A stretch of 64,000 nt of DNA from Tissierellia bacterium (GCA_028709465.1 JAQVWY010000001.1:103469-167468); one strand, 5' to 3'. Numbered from the stretch's first letter, positions 25,424 through 33,720 are shown. Program-made: numbers and translations. The notes: generated from the sequence alone by a model not told the origin.

Positions 25424-25708
25424 TCAGCAATTGGTACTAACTTCTTCAGACATATGCATTAATAATTTCATATATTTTTCTAAACTAATTTTTGACTCAA
25501 TTAAGACTTCAATTCTTGCTTTTCTTTCATCTACCATTCTTTTATAAAAATCTTTCTCGTCAAATATATAGCCTAAATATTCTTTTTCTTCTTTTTCAAG
25601 TTGTTTCTTTTCTTCTTTAATCTTTTTTTCAATCCATTTAGCACAATCTCTTACTCCTTCGGATTTCATTATAAGTTGCTCTGTGCTTAATGTTTTATTG
25701 TCAAGCAT
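25424..25708 (-). CDS. coiled-coil protein, 94 aa
   Basis: ATG after GGAGG. Mostly a charged coiled coil (EKKIKEEKKQLEKEEKEYLG, RMVDERKARIEVLIESKISL). First gene behind the promoter at 25818-25845 and followed by the DUF262 gene. Confidence 0.6.
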   Translation of the reverse strand: MLDNKTLSTEQLIMKSEGVRDCAKWIEKKIKEEKKQLEKEEKEYLGYIFDEKDFYKRMVDERKARIEVLIESKISLEKYMKLLMHMSEEVSTNC

Positions 25709-25817
25709 ATTTTTTTACCTCCTTTAATCTCTTTATATCTTTGTTTTACTTCAATTTTCAAACTCATAGTTTGAATGAAATTTCGATTCCATTGAATTAT
25801 TCTTATCTTCTAATTCC

Positions 25818-25845
25818 ATTTTATCACAATCATTCCCATTGTCAA
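25818..25845 (-). promoter_or_regulatory. promoter of the coiled-coil/DUF262 operon
   Basis: TTGACA (25840-25845), 16 bp, TAAAAT (25818-25823) on the minus strand. Confidence 0.6.
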
Positions 25846-25874
25846 TACCTTTACCAAATTTATTTTCACTTTTA

Positions 25875-25904
25875 TTAAAAAATGCTAGAAATAATTCTAG
25901 CATT
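25875..25904 (-). terminator. terminator after the recombinase-like gene
   Basis: Perfect 10-bp stem AATGCTAGAA/TTCTAGCATT, 4-nt loop, then TTTTTT on the minus strand. Confidence 0.8.
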
Positions 25905-26874
25905 AAATATAATTTTTTATTTTTCCCTTTATCTTACTCCAGTACACTTCATTGTGTCCAAACCGTCTACAAATCTCCTTGTAATCTTCTTTTTCAAGTT
26001 CTCTGCCTTTTTCCGTTTTTATTTTTCTCCCATATTCAGCCATACCACTAAGCCATAAATTAGTTACAGTTATAAATGGATTACCATAAAGTTGTTTTAT
26101 CATAGATATTCTTTGAACTAATGCTTTAGCAGTTATTTGTCCAAAATCGGATTTTGCTGTTGGTTTAAAAATATAACCAGTTTTATGAAGATTCATTTTA
26201 TTATTTTTCTTTTCCTTCGTCCAATCATCAATTTCACCATTTTTTCTAATATAAATTTCTTGTGCATTTGCATCTTTTAATGCTTCCATTGTTTTGTCAG
26301 ATACTGCTATAATTCTCGTTTTACCATTATTCCTTGTAAGAATTACTTCGTTAGTATCAAAATTACAATCTTCTATTTTAAGATTAACTAATTCTTCTAG
26401 TTCATTTTCTGCTTCTTGTCTTCCTCTAGCTCCTTCACGAATTATTGCTATTGCCGCTGCATCTTGGTCATTTACACAAAAGTCTTCTAAGTTATCAAAT
26501 TGTTTTGTATCTAAAATCTTTCTTCTTTCAGCTATTTTGGAGATATATTTATTGTAATATTCTTCACCTGAAAGATTTTTGACCAAATTAATACCTGTCT
26601 TCAAAAATCCTTGTTCAATAGCAAAATCAATATACTTTCCAATAATGCTAAATCTACTTGCTACCGATTGTTTACTAGTGCTATTAAATAGTAAAAATAA
26701 ATCATCAAGTTCTTCTCGATTAAACTCAAATATATCTTTCCCTAAAGAATATTCTAATTGTGCAGATTTATTAAATATAAATATTAAACTTTTCTGTGTA
26801 CCTTCTTCATAGGTAGTCATAAATCTTTGTTTTAACTCTCTATTGTATAAACTAATATCATAAACAGCAGACAT
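25903..26874 (-). CDS. degenerate tyrosine recombinase-like protein, 323 aa
   Basis: N-terminal SAM-like core-binding region (QKSLIFIFNKSAQLEYSLGK, SVASRFSIIGKYIDFAIEQG) and a C-terminal recombinase fold (LEELVNLKIEDCNFDTNEVI, LTRNNGKTRIIAVSD). The box that should carry HxxR reads VTNLWLSGMAEYG, and the end GHNEVYWSKIKGKI lacks a clear catalytic tyrosine. It probably binds DNA without cutting it. Co-transcribed with the DGQHR-like gene, 1 nt away. Confidence 0.6.
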   Translation of the reverse strand: MSAVYDISLYNRELKQRFMTTYEEGTQKSLIFIFNKSAQLEYSLGKDIFEFNREELDDLFLLFNSTSKQSVASRFSIIGKYIDFAIEQGFLKTGINLVKNLSGEEYYNKYISKIAERRKILDTKQFDNLEDFCVNDQDAAAIAIIREGARGRQEAENELEELVNLKIEDCNFDTNEVILTRNNGKTRIIAVSDKTMEALKDANAQEIYIRKNGEIDDWTKEKKNNKMNLHKTGYIFKPTAKSDFGQITAKALVQRISMIKQLYGNPFITVTNLWLSGMAEYGRKIKTEKGRELEKEDYKEICRRFGHNEVYWSKIKGKIKNYI

Positions 26875-26875
26875 T

Positions 26876-28183
26876 TTAATTCACTCCTTCTTCTACTAAG
26901 TCTTTAAAATATTTTATAATTCGTTTAAATTTATATTTAGATGGACTTGACTCACAAATTTCTAGTTTTCCCCATACTGGATTATTATTACTAAAATTAA
27001 TTTGATTTAATGTTTGTTCTAATTTAACTTTCCAATCTTTATCTTCTCTTAATTCAGCGAGTAAAGTTACATAACCTATAAAAGTAGAAGAATAAGTCTT
27101 TACATTCTCTTTTCTCGATATCTCTAAATTTTTAAAATCATCAATAAATTTACCTATTATTTCAACAAATCCTTCAATTAAAAAATCAGTCACATTATTG
27201 ACATCCCGCATAGACTTAATTTCAAAATTGTATTTAATCGCATCTGCTAAAACATTACCTAACACATAACCTTGATTTTTGTAAAAGGTTATATTAGTAG
27301 TTATTTTACCCATAAGTTCAGAATCACTACGTTCATTTAATGTTTTTACGATTTTATTTTCAAGGCTTTCGACATTAATAGTTTGGATATATTTTTTATC
27401 AATTTTATTTCTTTTATCTTCTTGAACTATAAAACGATGACATTTATCAACATTAAAATTTGTAATATTAACAATAAAATTAGCCTTTATTTTTGAATTT
27501 TCTACTATGCTCTCAATTAGAGAAAGATTCCGATGAAAACCATCAATACTATCTAAATCACTATAAACTTTTATACTTTTATTTCTATCATTAATTTCAA
27601 ATTTTTCTTCTCCTGTAGCGAGAATATTAAAAGTTAACATATTTGGTATAAATAATCCGTGTAACATAAGGTCTTTTATTTCTTTAACAGAAATTTTATT
27701 TATATTAATTGCTTCAATAATTTTATTATTATATTCCTTATATACCGTATTTCTTTGTGTTTCTTTATTATATCGAACCTTACCATCAGCAAACAATTCT
27801 GCAATTTGTTGATATGACATCACTGTCACCCATTGATCATCTGCTACTTGTAAGATATTATTTATTTCTATATAGTCCTTTGGTAGTTCTATTTCTCTCT
27901 TCAATTTATTTGCCGTTTCAATTTCTTCTGGTAAAAAATAGTTTTCTGGATTAATCTTAGACTCTTTAGTTGTTTCATATAAAGACATAGAAATAAGACA
28001 TAACACCGCTAAAGATTGAGTTTGAATAGGTATTGTTGTATTTAATATACCTGTAGCATTTCCTACATTAATACCATGTTCAACTAATTTTTTCTTTACT
28101 TCAGTAGTTACGTCTGTATTTCTATTATACGCATTAAATAAGTCATTAAGTACATTTTCAAGTACTTCTCTATTCTTTTTCAT
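26876..28183 (-). CDS. DGQHR/DndB-like protein, 435 aa
   Basis: Central motif SDLDSIDGFHRNLSLIESIV resembles the DGQHR signature of the DndB/ParB-Srx superfamily, followed by FIVNITNFNVDKCHRFIVQE. Helical N- and C-terminal extensions. Members are linked to DNA phosphorothioation control or nucleotide binding; no dnd genes are present. It heads a two-gene operon with the recombinase-like gene, a pairing I associate with phages and plasmids. Confidence 0.5.
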   Translation of the reverse strand: MKKNREVLENVLNDLFNAYNRNTDVTTEVKKKLVEHGINVGNATGILNTTIPIQTQSLAVLCLISMSLYETTKESKINPENYFLPEEIETANKLKREIELPKDYIEINNILQVADDQWVTVMSYQQIAELFADGKVRYNKETQRNTVYKEYNNKIIEAININKISVKEIKDLMLHGLFIPNMLTFNILATGEEKFEINDRNKSIKVYSDLDSIDGFHRNLSLIESIVENSKIKANFIVNITNFNVDKCHRFIVQEDKRNKIDKKYIQTINVESLENKIVKTLNERSDSELMGKITTNITFYKNQGYVLGNVLADAIKYNFEIKSMRDVNNVTDFLIEGFVEIIGKFIDDFKNLEISRKENVKTYSSTFIGYVTLLAELREDKDWKVKLEQTLNQINFSNNNPVWGKLEICESSPSKYKFKRIIKYFKDLVEEGVN

Positions 28184-28234
28184 AATTCCACATCCCTTTT
28201 TAATTTATATCATATATTAACCTATATATGTATT

Positions 28235-28264
28235 ATCTTACTATAAGTATATCCGCAATGTCAA
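28235..28264 (-). promoter_or_regulatory. promoter of the DGQHR-recombinase operon
   Basis: TTGACA (28259-28264), 18 bp, TAAGAT (28235-28240). The 28265-28360 stretch upstream holds no gene. Confidence 0.6.
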
Positions 28265-28360
28265 CGATTTATACTATATTTTATTCAAATTATTAATGAA
28301 ATTATGAAAATATTTTATTTATTATTTTATCATATTATGAAATTAATTAAAATTATGTAT

Positions 28361-28382
28361 AGGGAGGGGAATTAACCTCCCT
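28361..28382 (-). terminator. hairpin after the peptide gene
   Basis: 7-bp stem AGGGAGG/CCTCCCT, 8-nt loop, followed on the minus strand by an AT-rich but not T-only tail. Weak terminator or processing hairpin. Confidence 0.45.
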
Positions 28383-28389
28383 TATTGCT

Positions 28390-28539
28390 TTATTTCGATG
28401 GTATTGGATCTTCTGGTTCACTACATATTATTGATGATGTTATAGTACCTGGATCTTCTGGTTCACTACAAAAACCAACCACACCCATTATCATTGATGC
28501 TACCACCACAAGTAGTATAAGTTTTGTAAATAATTTCAT
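28390..28539 (-). CDS. secreted signalling-peptide precursor candidate, 49 aa
   Basis: MKLFTKLILLVVVASMIMGV is a textbook signal peptide, followed by GF and two copies of CSEPEDP (residues 24-30 and 39-45) with a 15-residue period. The encoding DNA is an exact 21-bp direct repeat (28405-28425, 28450-28470). Start ATG behind GGAGGGG. It follows a TPR gene by 28 nt. A short exported precursor with repeated peptide beside a TPR protein is the layout of Phr/AimP-type quorum peptides; lipobox is imperfect (VGFC). Confidence 0.6.
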   Translation of the reverse strand: MKLFTKLILLVVVASMIMGVVGFCSEPEDPGTITSSIICSEPEDPIPSK

Positions 28540-28567
28540 TATTTCCCCTCCTTTATCTATTTAAATA

Positions 28568-29176
28568 TCAAATATTTTTAGTATTTGATATTTTTACAAT
28601 TAAATTTTTTCTTGTATCTAAATTTATAATATTATCGACTATTACTTTTGCATTTTTTAAATCATTTTTTTCTATGTATAATTCAAATAATGTTTCGTAG
28701 GCGTTATCTAACCTAAATGAGTCTACATTATTTAATTTATACATATTTATTACTTTATTTATAGTATCTATATCTTTATATAATCTACCAATATTAAATA
28801 ACATATAAGTTTCTTCCATAAACATTTTATTTCTTTTATAATAATTTAAACATTTATTATAAAACTTTAATGCTCTTTTTTTATTACCTAACATATCATT
28901 ACAACAACCAAACATCCATATACTTTCCATGTATTCATCTTGTGTATAACAATATTGTATACTTTTTTCAATATAAGTTAAAGCTTTTTTACATTGTTTT
29001 AATCTTTTATAATTTATTCCCAATTGTAAATTAAAAAACCATTTATCACTATTATTATCAATATTGTTTTTTTCTATTATATCTAAAACTGTTTGACAAA
29101 TATCTATACTATTTTTAAATTGCTTTATTTTTTTAAAATATAGTACGTCTTCACGTTTTTTTTCAAAATTACTCAT
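28568..29176 (-). CDS. TPR-repeat protein, candidate peptide receptor, 202 aa
   Basis: Nearly all helical with TPR-like units, for example WFFNLQLGINYKRLKQCKKA then LTYIEKSIQYC, GNKKRALKFYNKCLNYYKRN, and AYETLFELYIEKNDLKNAKV. Rap/AimR-type receptors read a small secreted peptide through such repeats. Here there is no helix-turn-helix, so it would act on a protein rather than on DNA. Start 29 nt after the MazF-like stop; peptide gene 28 nt downstream. Role inferred from context. Confidence 0.6.
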   Translation of the reverse strand: MSNFEKKREDVLYFKKIKQFKNSIDICQTVLDIIEKNNIDNNSDKWFFNLQLGINYKRLKQCKKALTYIEKSIQYCYTQDEYMESIWMFGCCNDMLGNKKRALKFYNKCLNYYKRNKMFMEETYMLFNIGRLYKDIDTINKVINMYKLNNVDSFRLDNAYETLFELYIEKNDLKNAKVIVDNIINLDTRKNLIVKISNTKNI

Positions 29177-29205
29177 TAATTTTAACCCCCATTTTTATAT
29201 ATTAT

Positions 29206-29850
29206 TTATATAACTTCTTTTAAATTTCGTTCATCATTAATTTTTATAAATAATTTTTCTTCAACTAATTTGTTATAATCATAATTATATTGTTTACAAT
29301 ATGCTTTTAAGTCTGCAATATGCATTGCATGCGCTTTCATGTCTTCAGGGTCAAATCCATATTTATAAGCATATTCCTCTAGTTCATTAATTGAGTCTAT
29401 AAGTTGATTTATATAATCTCTGTTTATTGTACCATTTTGTATTTCTATAGCCATATCTATTTGTTTCATAATATATTCAGGGCATCTACCTATTTTTCTT
29501 ATGATCATTTTCTTATCAATTGTAAAAATTTGTTCAAAAGAAATGATTGAATTATATTTTAATCCATGTTCTTTTAATAATTCAACATGTGTAGGTAAAT
29601 CATTTTTATTCTTTGATGTTATGATAGCTATTGTAATTGTTGGACTATATTTATTACCTATATTATTTTGTGTAACTATACACGGTCTACTTCCTTGCTG
29701 GAATGAAAAACTACTATTTGGAATTATCATTTGACTTAAATCAACGTCTACTATATCTCCTCTTGCAATATTTATTTGTTGTACATTTGATTTAATAAAT
29801 GGTTTATATGTTTCCTGTTTATAATTATTTAACTGTGTAATACCGTTCAT
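29206..29850 (-). CDS. MazF/PemK-like endoribonuclease with C-terminal extension
   Basis: 214 aa. The MazF core spans about 29-135: RGDIVDVDL, GSRPCIVTQNNIGNKYSPTI, AIITSKNKNDLPTHVEL, and ISFEQIFTIDKKMIIRKIG. Arg55 and Thr78 correspond to the catalytic residues of Bacillus MazF. The remaining 75 residues are a helical extension absent from ordinary MazF (about 115 aa). MazF cuts mRNA at specific short sites. No MazE antitoxin is adjacent; the next gene is the TPR protein, which may be the control partner. Confidence 0.75.
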   Translation of the reverse strand: MNGITQLNNYKQETYKPFIKSNVQQINIARGDIVDVDLSQMIIPNSSFSFQQGSRPCIVTQNNIGNKYSPTITIAIITSKNKNDLPTHVELLKEHGLKYNSIISFEQIFTIDKKMIIRKIGRCPEYIMKQIDMAIEIQNGTINRDYINQLIDSINELEEYAYKYGFDPEDMKAHAMHIADLKAYCKQYNYDYNKLVEEKLFIKINDERNLKEVI

Positions 29851-29922
29851 AATTTTACATTCCCTTCTTTTATTTATTTTATAATCATATGTGCAAAATT
29901 TGTATTTCTTATCTATATTCCC

Positions 29923-29951
29923 ATAATATCACATATCGAATTGATTTGCAA
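29923..29951 (-). promoter_or_regulatory. promoter of the MazF-TPR-peptide operon
   Basis: TTGCAA (29946-29951), 17 bp, TATTAT (29923-29928), 73 bp upstream of the MazF-like start. Confidence 0.6.
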
Positions 29952-29974
29952 TAGTAAATTTATTTTTTATTTCA

Positions 29975-30214
29975 TTAATTTTTATTTTCACTTTTTACAA
30001 ATCTTTCTATACTCATTCCCCATCCAGCTTGCCATGCAAATATTATTGCAATTATTGCTAGTATTAATTTATAACCGATATGTTTACATGTAAACCCTTG
30101 ATACATCACTATAGATGCTATTATTAATTGCGGAAAGAATATAAATGGTTTTATATATTCAACAACATTCCCATTTTTAGGTCTTCCACTTAAAATTTTA
30201 AAAAAATTTTTCAT
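29975..30214 (-). CDS. membrane protein, 79 aa
   Basis: Start at 30214 (MKNFFKILSGRPKNGN) after AAAGGAAG. Two membrane helices: PFIFFPQLIIASIVMYQGF and LILAIIAIIFAWQAGWGM. Unrecognised. Confidence 0.6.
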   Translation of the reverse strand: MKNFFKILSGRPKNGNVVEYIKPFIFFPQLIIASIVMYQGFTCKHIGYKLILAIIAIIFAWQAGWGMSIERFVKSENKN

Positions 30215-30252
30215 ATTTTTTTCACTTCCTTTATATAAAATCTTCTTTTGGT

Positions 30253-30519
30253 TTAAATTTCTTCCCATATACAAAGTGTGTTTAAAACTTTAACTGTTTT
30301 TATAAACTTTATATCATTTCTAATATTCAATTGCTCATCAATAAATTCTTGCATTGATTTTTCTGAGTAAAATCTCTTAGCTTTATTAAGTAACACAGTA
30401 CAAGGAAAACAAGAATAAAACTCTTTAGAAACAAATTTATTAACTCCATCACGTTTTACTAATATCACATTAAACGAACTTTTCTTTTCAGTTTCAATAG
30501 TCTTATTATCAATTGCCAT
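30253..30519 (-). CDS. hypothetical protein, 88 aa
   Basis: ATG after TAGGAGG. SSFNVILVKRDGVNKFVSKE then CFPCTVLLNKAKRFYSEKSM; alpha/beta with a CFPC pair. Unrecognised. Confidence 0.55.
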   Translation of the reverse strand: MAIDNKTIETEKKSSFNVILVKRDGVNKFVSKEFYSCFPCTVLLNKAKRFYSEKSMQEFIDEQLNIRNDIKFIKTVKVLNTLCIWEEI

Positions 30520-30544
30520 AATTACCTCCTAACTCAATATCAAA

Positions 30545-30766
30545 TTATTCTTTGCTTGGAAATTGTCTATCTCGTTCTTCTAGTATCTTTTTTAATGAAT
30601 TTTTATCAAAACAGTTTTCACATAATTGTAATTTTCTATAACTATTACCATCTTGATAATTATTATCTTCGATAAAAACATCTTCTCTTATTGTAATTAT
30701 ATATACTTTATCTCCTTTTGTTTGAAATCCATTTAAACATTCATCACATTTTAACCATTTTTTCAT
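30545..30766 (-). CDS. zinc-ribbon protein, 73 aa
   Basis: LKCDECLNGFQ and LCENCFDKN form a four-Cys site around a beta region (YIITIREDVFIEDNN). The C-terminus is a charged helix. Possible zinc-binding regulator; role unknown. Confidence 0.6.
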   Translation of the reverse strand: MKKWLKCDECLNGFQTKGDKVYIITIREDVFIEDNNYQDGNSYRKLQLCENCFDKNSLKKILEERDRQFPSKE

Positions 30767-30807
30767 AAGCTAACCCTCCTAAATAAGAATCAAATGATAG
30801 TTCTATA

Positions 30808-31176
30808 TTAACTATACCTTTTCCATTCTTCATCATTAGTAATTATAATAATTTTTTCAGAAATATATAATTCTATCTCTATTTGATTATCATCTAAAGA
30901 CAAATAATATATCTTTTTATTATTAATTATATCATCTAAGCATTCTTTAAATTCTTCTTTACTTAATTTTTTGTAATTATTCCAATTATTATCTATTGTT
31001 ACAAATAAATTTGTTTCTTTATCTATATAAAAATTATAATAACTACTATAACCATTATTATTTTTCATATGAAAAAAGTTCTTATTTGAGTCAAAATATT
31101 TTTTATTATACTCAATATAATCAAGTATCTTATCTTTTGCGTAGCTCCCTGTAACATAACCACTTCTTCCGCTCAT
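30808..31176 (-). CDS. hypothetical protein, 122 aa
   Basis: Asn/Tyr-rich (GYSSYYNFYIDKETNLFVTI, DDNQIEIELYISEKIIIITN), probably beta. Its start overlaps the stop of the AAA-fragment gene by 4 nt, so the two are coupled. Unrecognised. Confidence 0.55.
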   Translation of the reverse strand: MSGRSGYVTGSYAKDKILDYIEYNKKYFDSNKNFFHMKNNNGYSSYYNFYIDKETNLFVTIDNNWNNYKKLSKEEFKECLDDIINNKKIYYLSLDDNQIEIELYISEKIIIITNDEEWKRYS

Positions 31177-31625
31177 TTTTTACACTCCTCATTAAATATA
31201 TCAGAGTATTCTTTACGTATAATTATAGAGATCTCATCAATATATTCTGCACATAATAACCCATCAATGTTTTTTAAATCTCTTATCTTTTCACCATTTT
31301 CATCTAATTCATACCCTTCTATTAATTCAGGATTTAGCCAATAATCTTTGCTTATTATCTTGTTTATAACTTCAGGCTCTTTTTGTCCTATTGTATATGC
31401 ATATAATAAATTATTTAATGTTGTTAAAACATATGGGCTATGCGTAAGTATTACAATATCATCATCTCGATAAAGTTCTGATTTAATAAGACTTTTTATT
31501 GTTTCTCGTACTTTTTTGTATATTTTAAAAGGATGTAAATGTAGTTCTGGTTCGATTATTAAGGATTCATTAACATTGTTTTTATATTTGCTAATTTCTC
31601 CAATATAAACTGTTAAAGATTTCAT
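31173..31625 (-). CDS. AAA ATPase fragment (C-terminal ABC/SMC-type half), 150 aa
   Basis: Carries a Walker B and D-loop (LIIEPELHLHPFKIYKKV) and an H-loop (DIVILTHSPYVLTTLNNLLY), as in OLD/AAA_15-type ATPases. There is no Walker A, so the nucleotide-binding N-terminal half is missing. Good ribosome site (GAAAGGAATATAAT). Either a natural stand-alone domain or a remnant of a longer ATPase. Confidence 0.65.
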   Translation of the reverse strand: MKSLTVYIGEISKYKNNVNESLIIEPELHLHPFKIYKKVRETIKSLIKSELYRDDDIVILTHSPYVLTTLNNLLYAYTIGQKEPEVINKIISKDYWLNPELIEGYELDENGEKIRDLKNIDGLLCAEYIDEISIIIRKEYSDIFNEECKK

Positions 31626-31661
31626 TATTATATTCCTTTCTATGTCTTGTAAACGATAGTT

Positions 31662-31898
31662 TTATTGATATATTTCTATATCATATCTCTCTGTTACATC
31701 TATAATTTCATCGTTCCTTAAATACCAGTATAATAACAAGTCATGAGAACCATCTTTAGGATGTATTATAAAAGCTGCTGGAACATAATTTATAATACCA
31801 TCTACTACCATTCTATAACCATCTTCTTTATCAAAAATTCTTATAGACTGACCATGTTTTAATTCTACTCCATTAATATCTTTTAATCCAACTTTCAT
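31662..31898 (-). CDS. hypothetical protein, 78 aa (YopX-like?)
   Basis: Start at 31898 (MKVGLKDINGVELKHGQSIR) after AAGGAGG. Opening 'DINGVELKHGQSIRIFD' recalls YopX-like phage proteins, with strands VDGIINYVPAAFIIHPKDGS. Family assignment is tentative. Confidence 0.5.
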   Translation of the reverse strand: MKVGLKDINGVELKHGQSIRIFDKEDGYRMVVDGIINYVPAAFIIHPKDGSHDLLLYWYLRNDEIIDVTERYDIEIYQ

Positions 31899-31946
31899 GA
31901 ATAATTCCTCCTTTTCTAATTTGAACTGAATTGACATTTGCTTGAA

Positions 31947-32054
31947 TTATTTATTATAGTTTCTTGGTATAAATCCATCACAATAATAAGTATTTCCCTC
32001 ACGTTTGAATGTTTTACCAAATAATTTAAAGTATATTTTTTCTACTAATCCCAT
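31947..32054 (-). CDS. small protein, 35 aa
   Basis: MGLVEKIYFKLFGKTFKREG then YYCDGFIPRNYNK behind GGAGTTAATAAT. Basic amphipathic N-terminus. Unrecognised. Confidence 0.4.
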   Translation of the reverse strand: MGLVEKIYFKLFGKTFKREGNTYYCDGFIPRNYNK

Positions 32055-32084
32055 ATTATTAACTCCTTTCAACTTTCAATCAAT

Positions 32085-32405
32085 CTAATATTTGGTGTGA
32101 TTATTTTCTATATCTCTAAAATATGCATCCATAATTTCTAAACTATTTCCATTGTCATCTTTTTCTATAATTATATCGAATAAATCACCTACTCCATAAA
32201 GTTCAATTACCTTATATTTTTTATTAGGTGTAATATTTAATTCTGCACATTGGGTATAATAATCTTCTTCCTTCTTACAAAATATACTACCTTCACTAAA
32301 ATACATTTTGTGTATCTTAGGGTTAGCACATATCACTTCAAAATCTACTTTCTTTTTTCCTGTAAATGGTAAACAATTATCAGCTTCACTTAAATTTTTA
32401 ATCAT
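32085..32405 (-). CDS. hypothetical protein, 106 aa
   Basis: Start at 32405 (MIKNLSEADNCLPFTGKKKV) after GAAAGGTGG. Cys-containing alpha/beta: EVICANPKIHKMYFSEGSIF, CAELNITPNKKYKVIELYGV. Unrecognised. Confidence 0.55.
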   Translation of the reverse strand: MIKNLSEADNCLPFTGKKKVDFEVICANPKIHKMYFSEGSIFCKKEEDYYTQCAELNITPNKKYKVIELYGVGDLFDIIIEKDDNGNSLEIMDAYFRDIENNHTKY

Positions 32406-32427
32406 AATTAATCCACCTTTCAATCAA

Positions 32428-32517
32428 TTATATTATTGATATTAAAATTTTGAAGGAGCAAACAACCAAGTTTATACCACACTGTTTGGGATTCAGTTTT
32501 ATTAAGGCATATCTCAT
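32428..32517 (-). CDS. possible 29-aa protein with hairpin-masked ribosome site
   Basis: MRYALIKLNPKQCGINLVVC and a hydrophobic end. Its AAGGAG site and ATG lie inside a hairpin (TTAAGG...CATAT/ATATG...CCTTAA). The surrounding 32453-32567 is flanked by AAGGAGC/GCTCCTT inverted copies. It could be an RNA element instead of a gene. Confidence 0.3.
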   Translation of the reverse strand: MRYALIKLNPKQCGINLVVCSFKILISII

Positions 32518-32570
32518 ATGTTTCTCCTTAATTGTGCTTGATTCTGTTTTTCAACCCCTCGCTCCTTATT

Positions 32571-32933
32571 TTATTTTACAAATGACATAGCCATATTTAC
32601 TATTGCATTATCTAATCCATCAATTCTATCTATTAACCCATGAGCTAATTCCCTATCATCTTCAAATATTATAAATCTATCTTCATTATCATATACTTCA
32701 AAACTATCCTTTGATGATTCGTCTTTAATTGTAACTCATCTTGTTTGCTCATATTGAGAATATTTTTCTATATTTTCTTTCGTATATTCATAATTTTCTG
32801 AGTCATTATATTCTTCTTCATCTTTATATGGTTTAAAAATTATTAGAGTATCTTCTATTATGTCATAAATATTACCCTCTCTAGTATCACCAGAAGCACA
32901 ATTATATGGTTCTAACATTAATAGTCTTTTCAT
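32571..32933 (-). pseudogene. acidic protein with an in-frame TGA
   Basis: Reads MKRLLMLEPYNCASGDTREG to IEKYSQYEQTR, then TGA, then continues in the same frame VTIKDESSKDSFEVYDNEDR, FIIFEDDRELAHGLIDRIDG, and ends NMAMSFVK at TAA. The second part has no start of its own and the same acidic composition, so it is likely one 120-aa gene with an altered codon (perhaps TGG or CGA). Confidence 0.5.
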
Positions 32934-32968
32934 TATAATCTCTCCTTTATTTTTAATTCCTTATCTTC

Positions 32969-32997
32969 ATACTATCAAATAATTTCCAGTATGTCAA
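32969..32997 (-). promoter_or_regulatory. sigma-A promoter for the 32933 gene
   Basis: TTGACA (32992-32997), 17 bp, TAGTAT (32969-32974), preceded by AAATATAAAATAAA. Confidence 0.65.
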
Positions 32998-33054
32998 TAC
33001 CCCGTGTAAATTTATTTTATATTTTTTTAATATACCATCAAATGAGAAATTTAT

Positions 33055-33711
33055 CTAAAATACTAACTTCACTTTCTTGCTTAAAATTTTATGTAAAAAT
33101 TCCTTAATACTAAATACCTCAACACCTTGTTCCTTATCTACAGCAATTTCTTCTATTATTTCTGTTTCAAACATTTCTCTTAAAACTACTGCCAAACCAT
33201 CAGCAATTATATTTGCTAATTTCATCACAAAACTTAATCTGGTATTTTGCAATACCATCATCTCTATACAACCACCAATATTAACAATCCCAACTATACT
33301 TATATCTCCAACAGGAGTTAATTTTTTACCAACACCAGCACCAGGATTTATTGTTCCTTTGCTTATTGTAATTTTACCTATACTACTCTCTAATCTACCA
33401 AGACAAGCATCTATAGCAATAATAAAAGGATTAATGAATTTATTATGTATTTCATTTAATGTTTTGTCTAAGTTTTTTGCATGTACTGGATTATCAAGAT
33501 TCCCATAGATACAAACATTTTTTAATTTCAAATCTTTTAATTTATTTCCCACTATCGGAGCTAATGCATCTCCTGTAGCTCTATCCGTACCTATATTAAC
33601 TATTACTAATGCATCATGTTTATTAATGTCATACTCTTTTATATATTCTCTAAGACCATTTATATAATCCTCAAGGCAGTTTATATCATCTGAATTAAAA
33701 CTATTACTCAT
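33055..33711 (-). CDS. YyaC-family sporulation protein (DUF1256)
   Basis: 218 aa. Family blocks: VNIGTDRATGDALAPIVGNK, CIYGNLDNPVHAKNLDKTL, FIIAIDACLGRLESSIGKIT, KGTINPGAGVGKKLTPVGDI, and QNTRLSFVMKLANIIADGL. YyaC is a conserved endospore-former protein distantly related to the germination protease Gpr, acting in the mother cell or forespore; its exact role is unknown. The extra C-terminal 45 residues are atypical. It is 9 nt from the ClpX gene, in one operon with repair-type genes. A spore-former's gene on a mobile element suggests interference with, or use of, sporulation. Confidence 0.85.
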   Translation of the reverse strand: MSNSFNSDDINCLEDYINGLREYIKEYDINKHDALVIVNIGTDRATGDALAPIVGNKLKDLKLKNVCIYGNLDNPVHAKNLDKTLNEIHNKFINPFIIAIDACLGRLESSIGKITISKGTINPGAGVGKKLTPVGDISIVGIVNIGGCIEMMVLQNTRLSFVMKLANIIADGLAVVLREMFETEIIEEIAVDKEQGVEVFSIKEFLHKILSKKVKLVF

Positions 33712-33720
33712 TTTTCCCTC

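Noticed and set aside
25903..28183. Treating the recombinase-like and DGQHR-like pair as an active integration module
   Set aside because: The recombinase-like protein lacks a recognisable HxxR box and catalytic tyrosine; the intact recombinase is at 38059.
33077..33508. 143-codon plus-strand frame opposite YyaC
   Set aside because: Antisense shadow; no translation signals.
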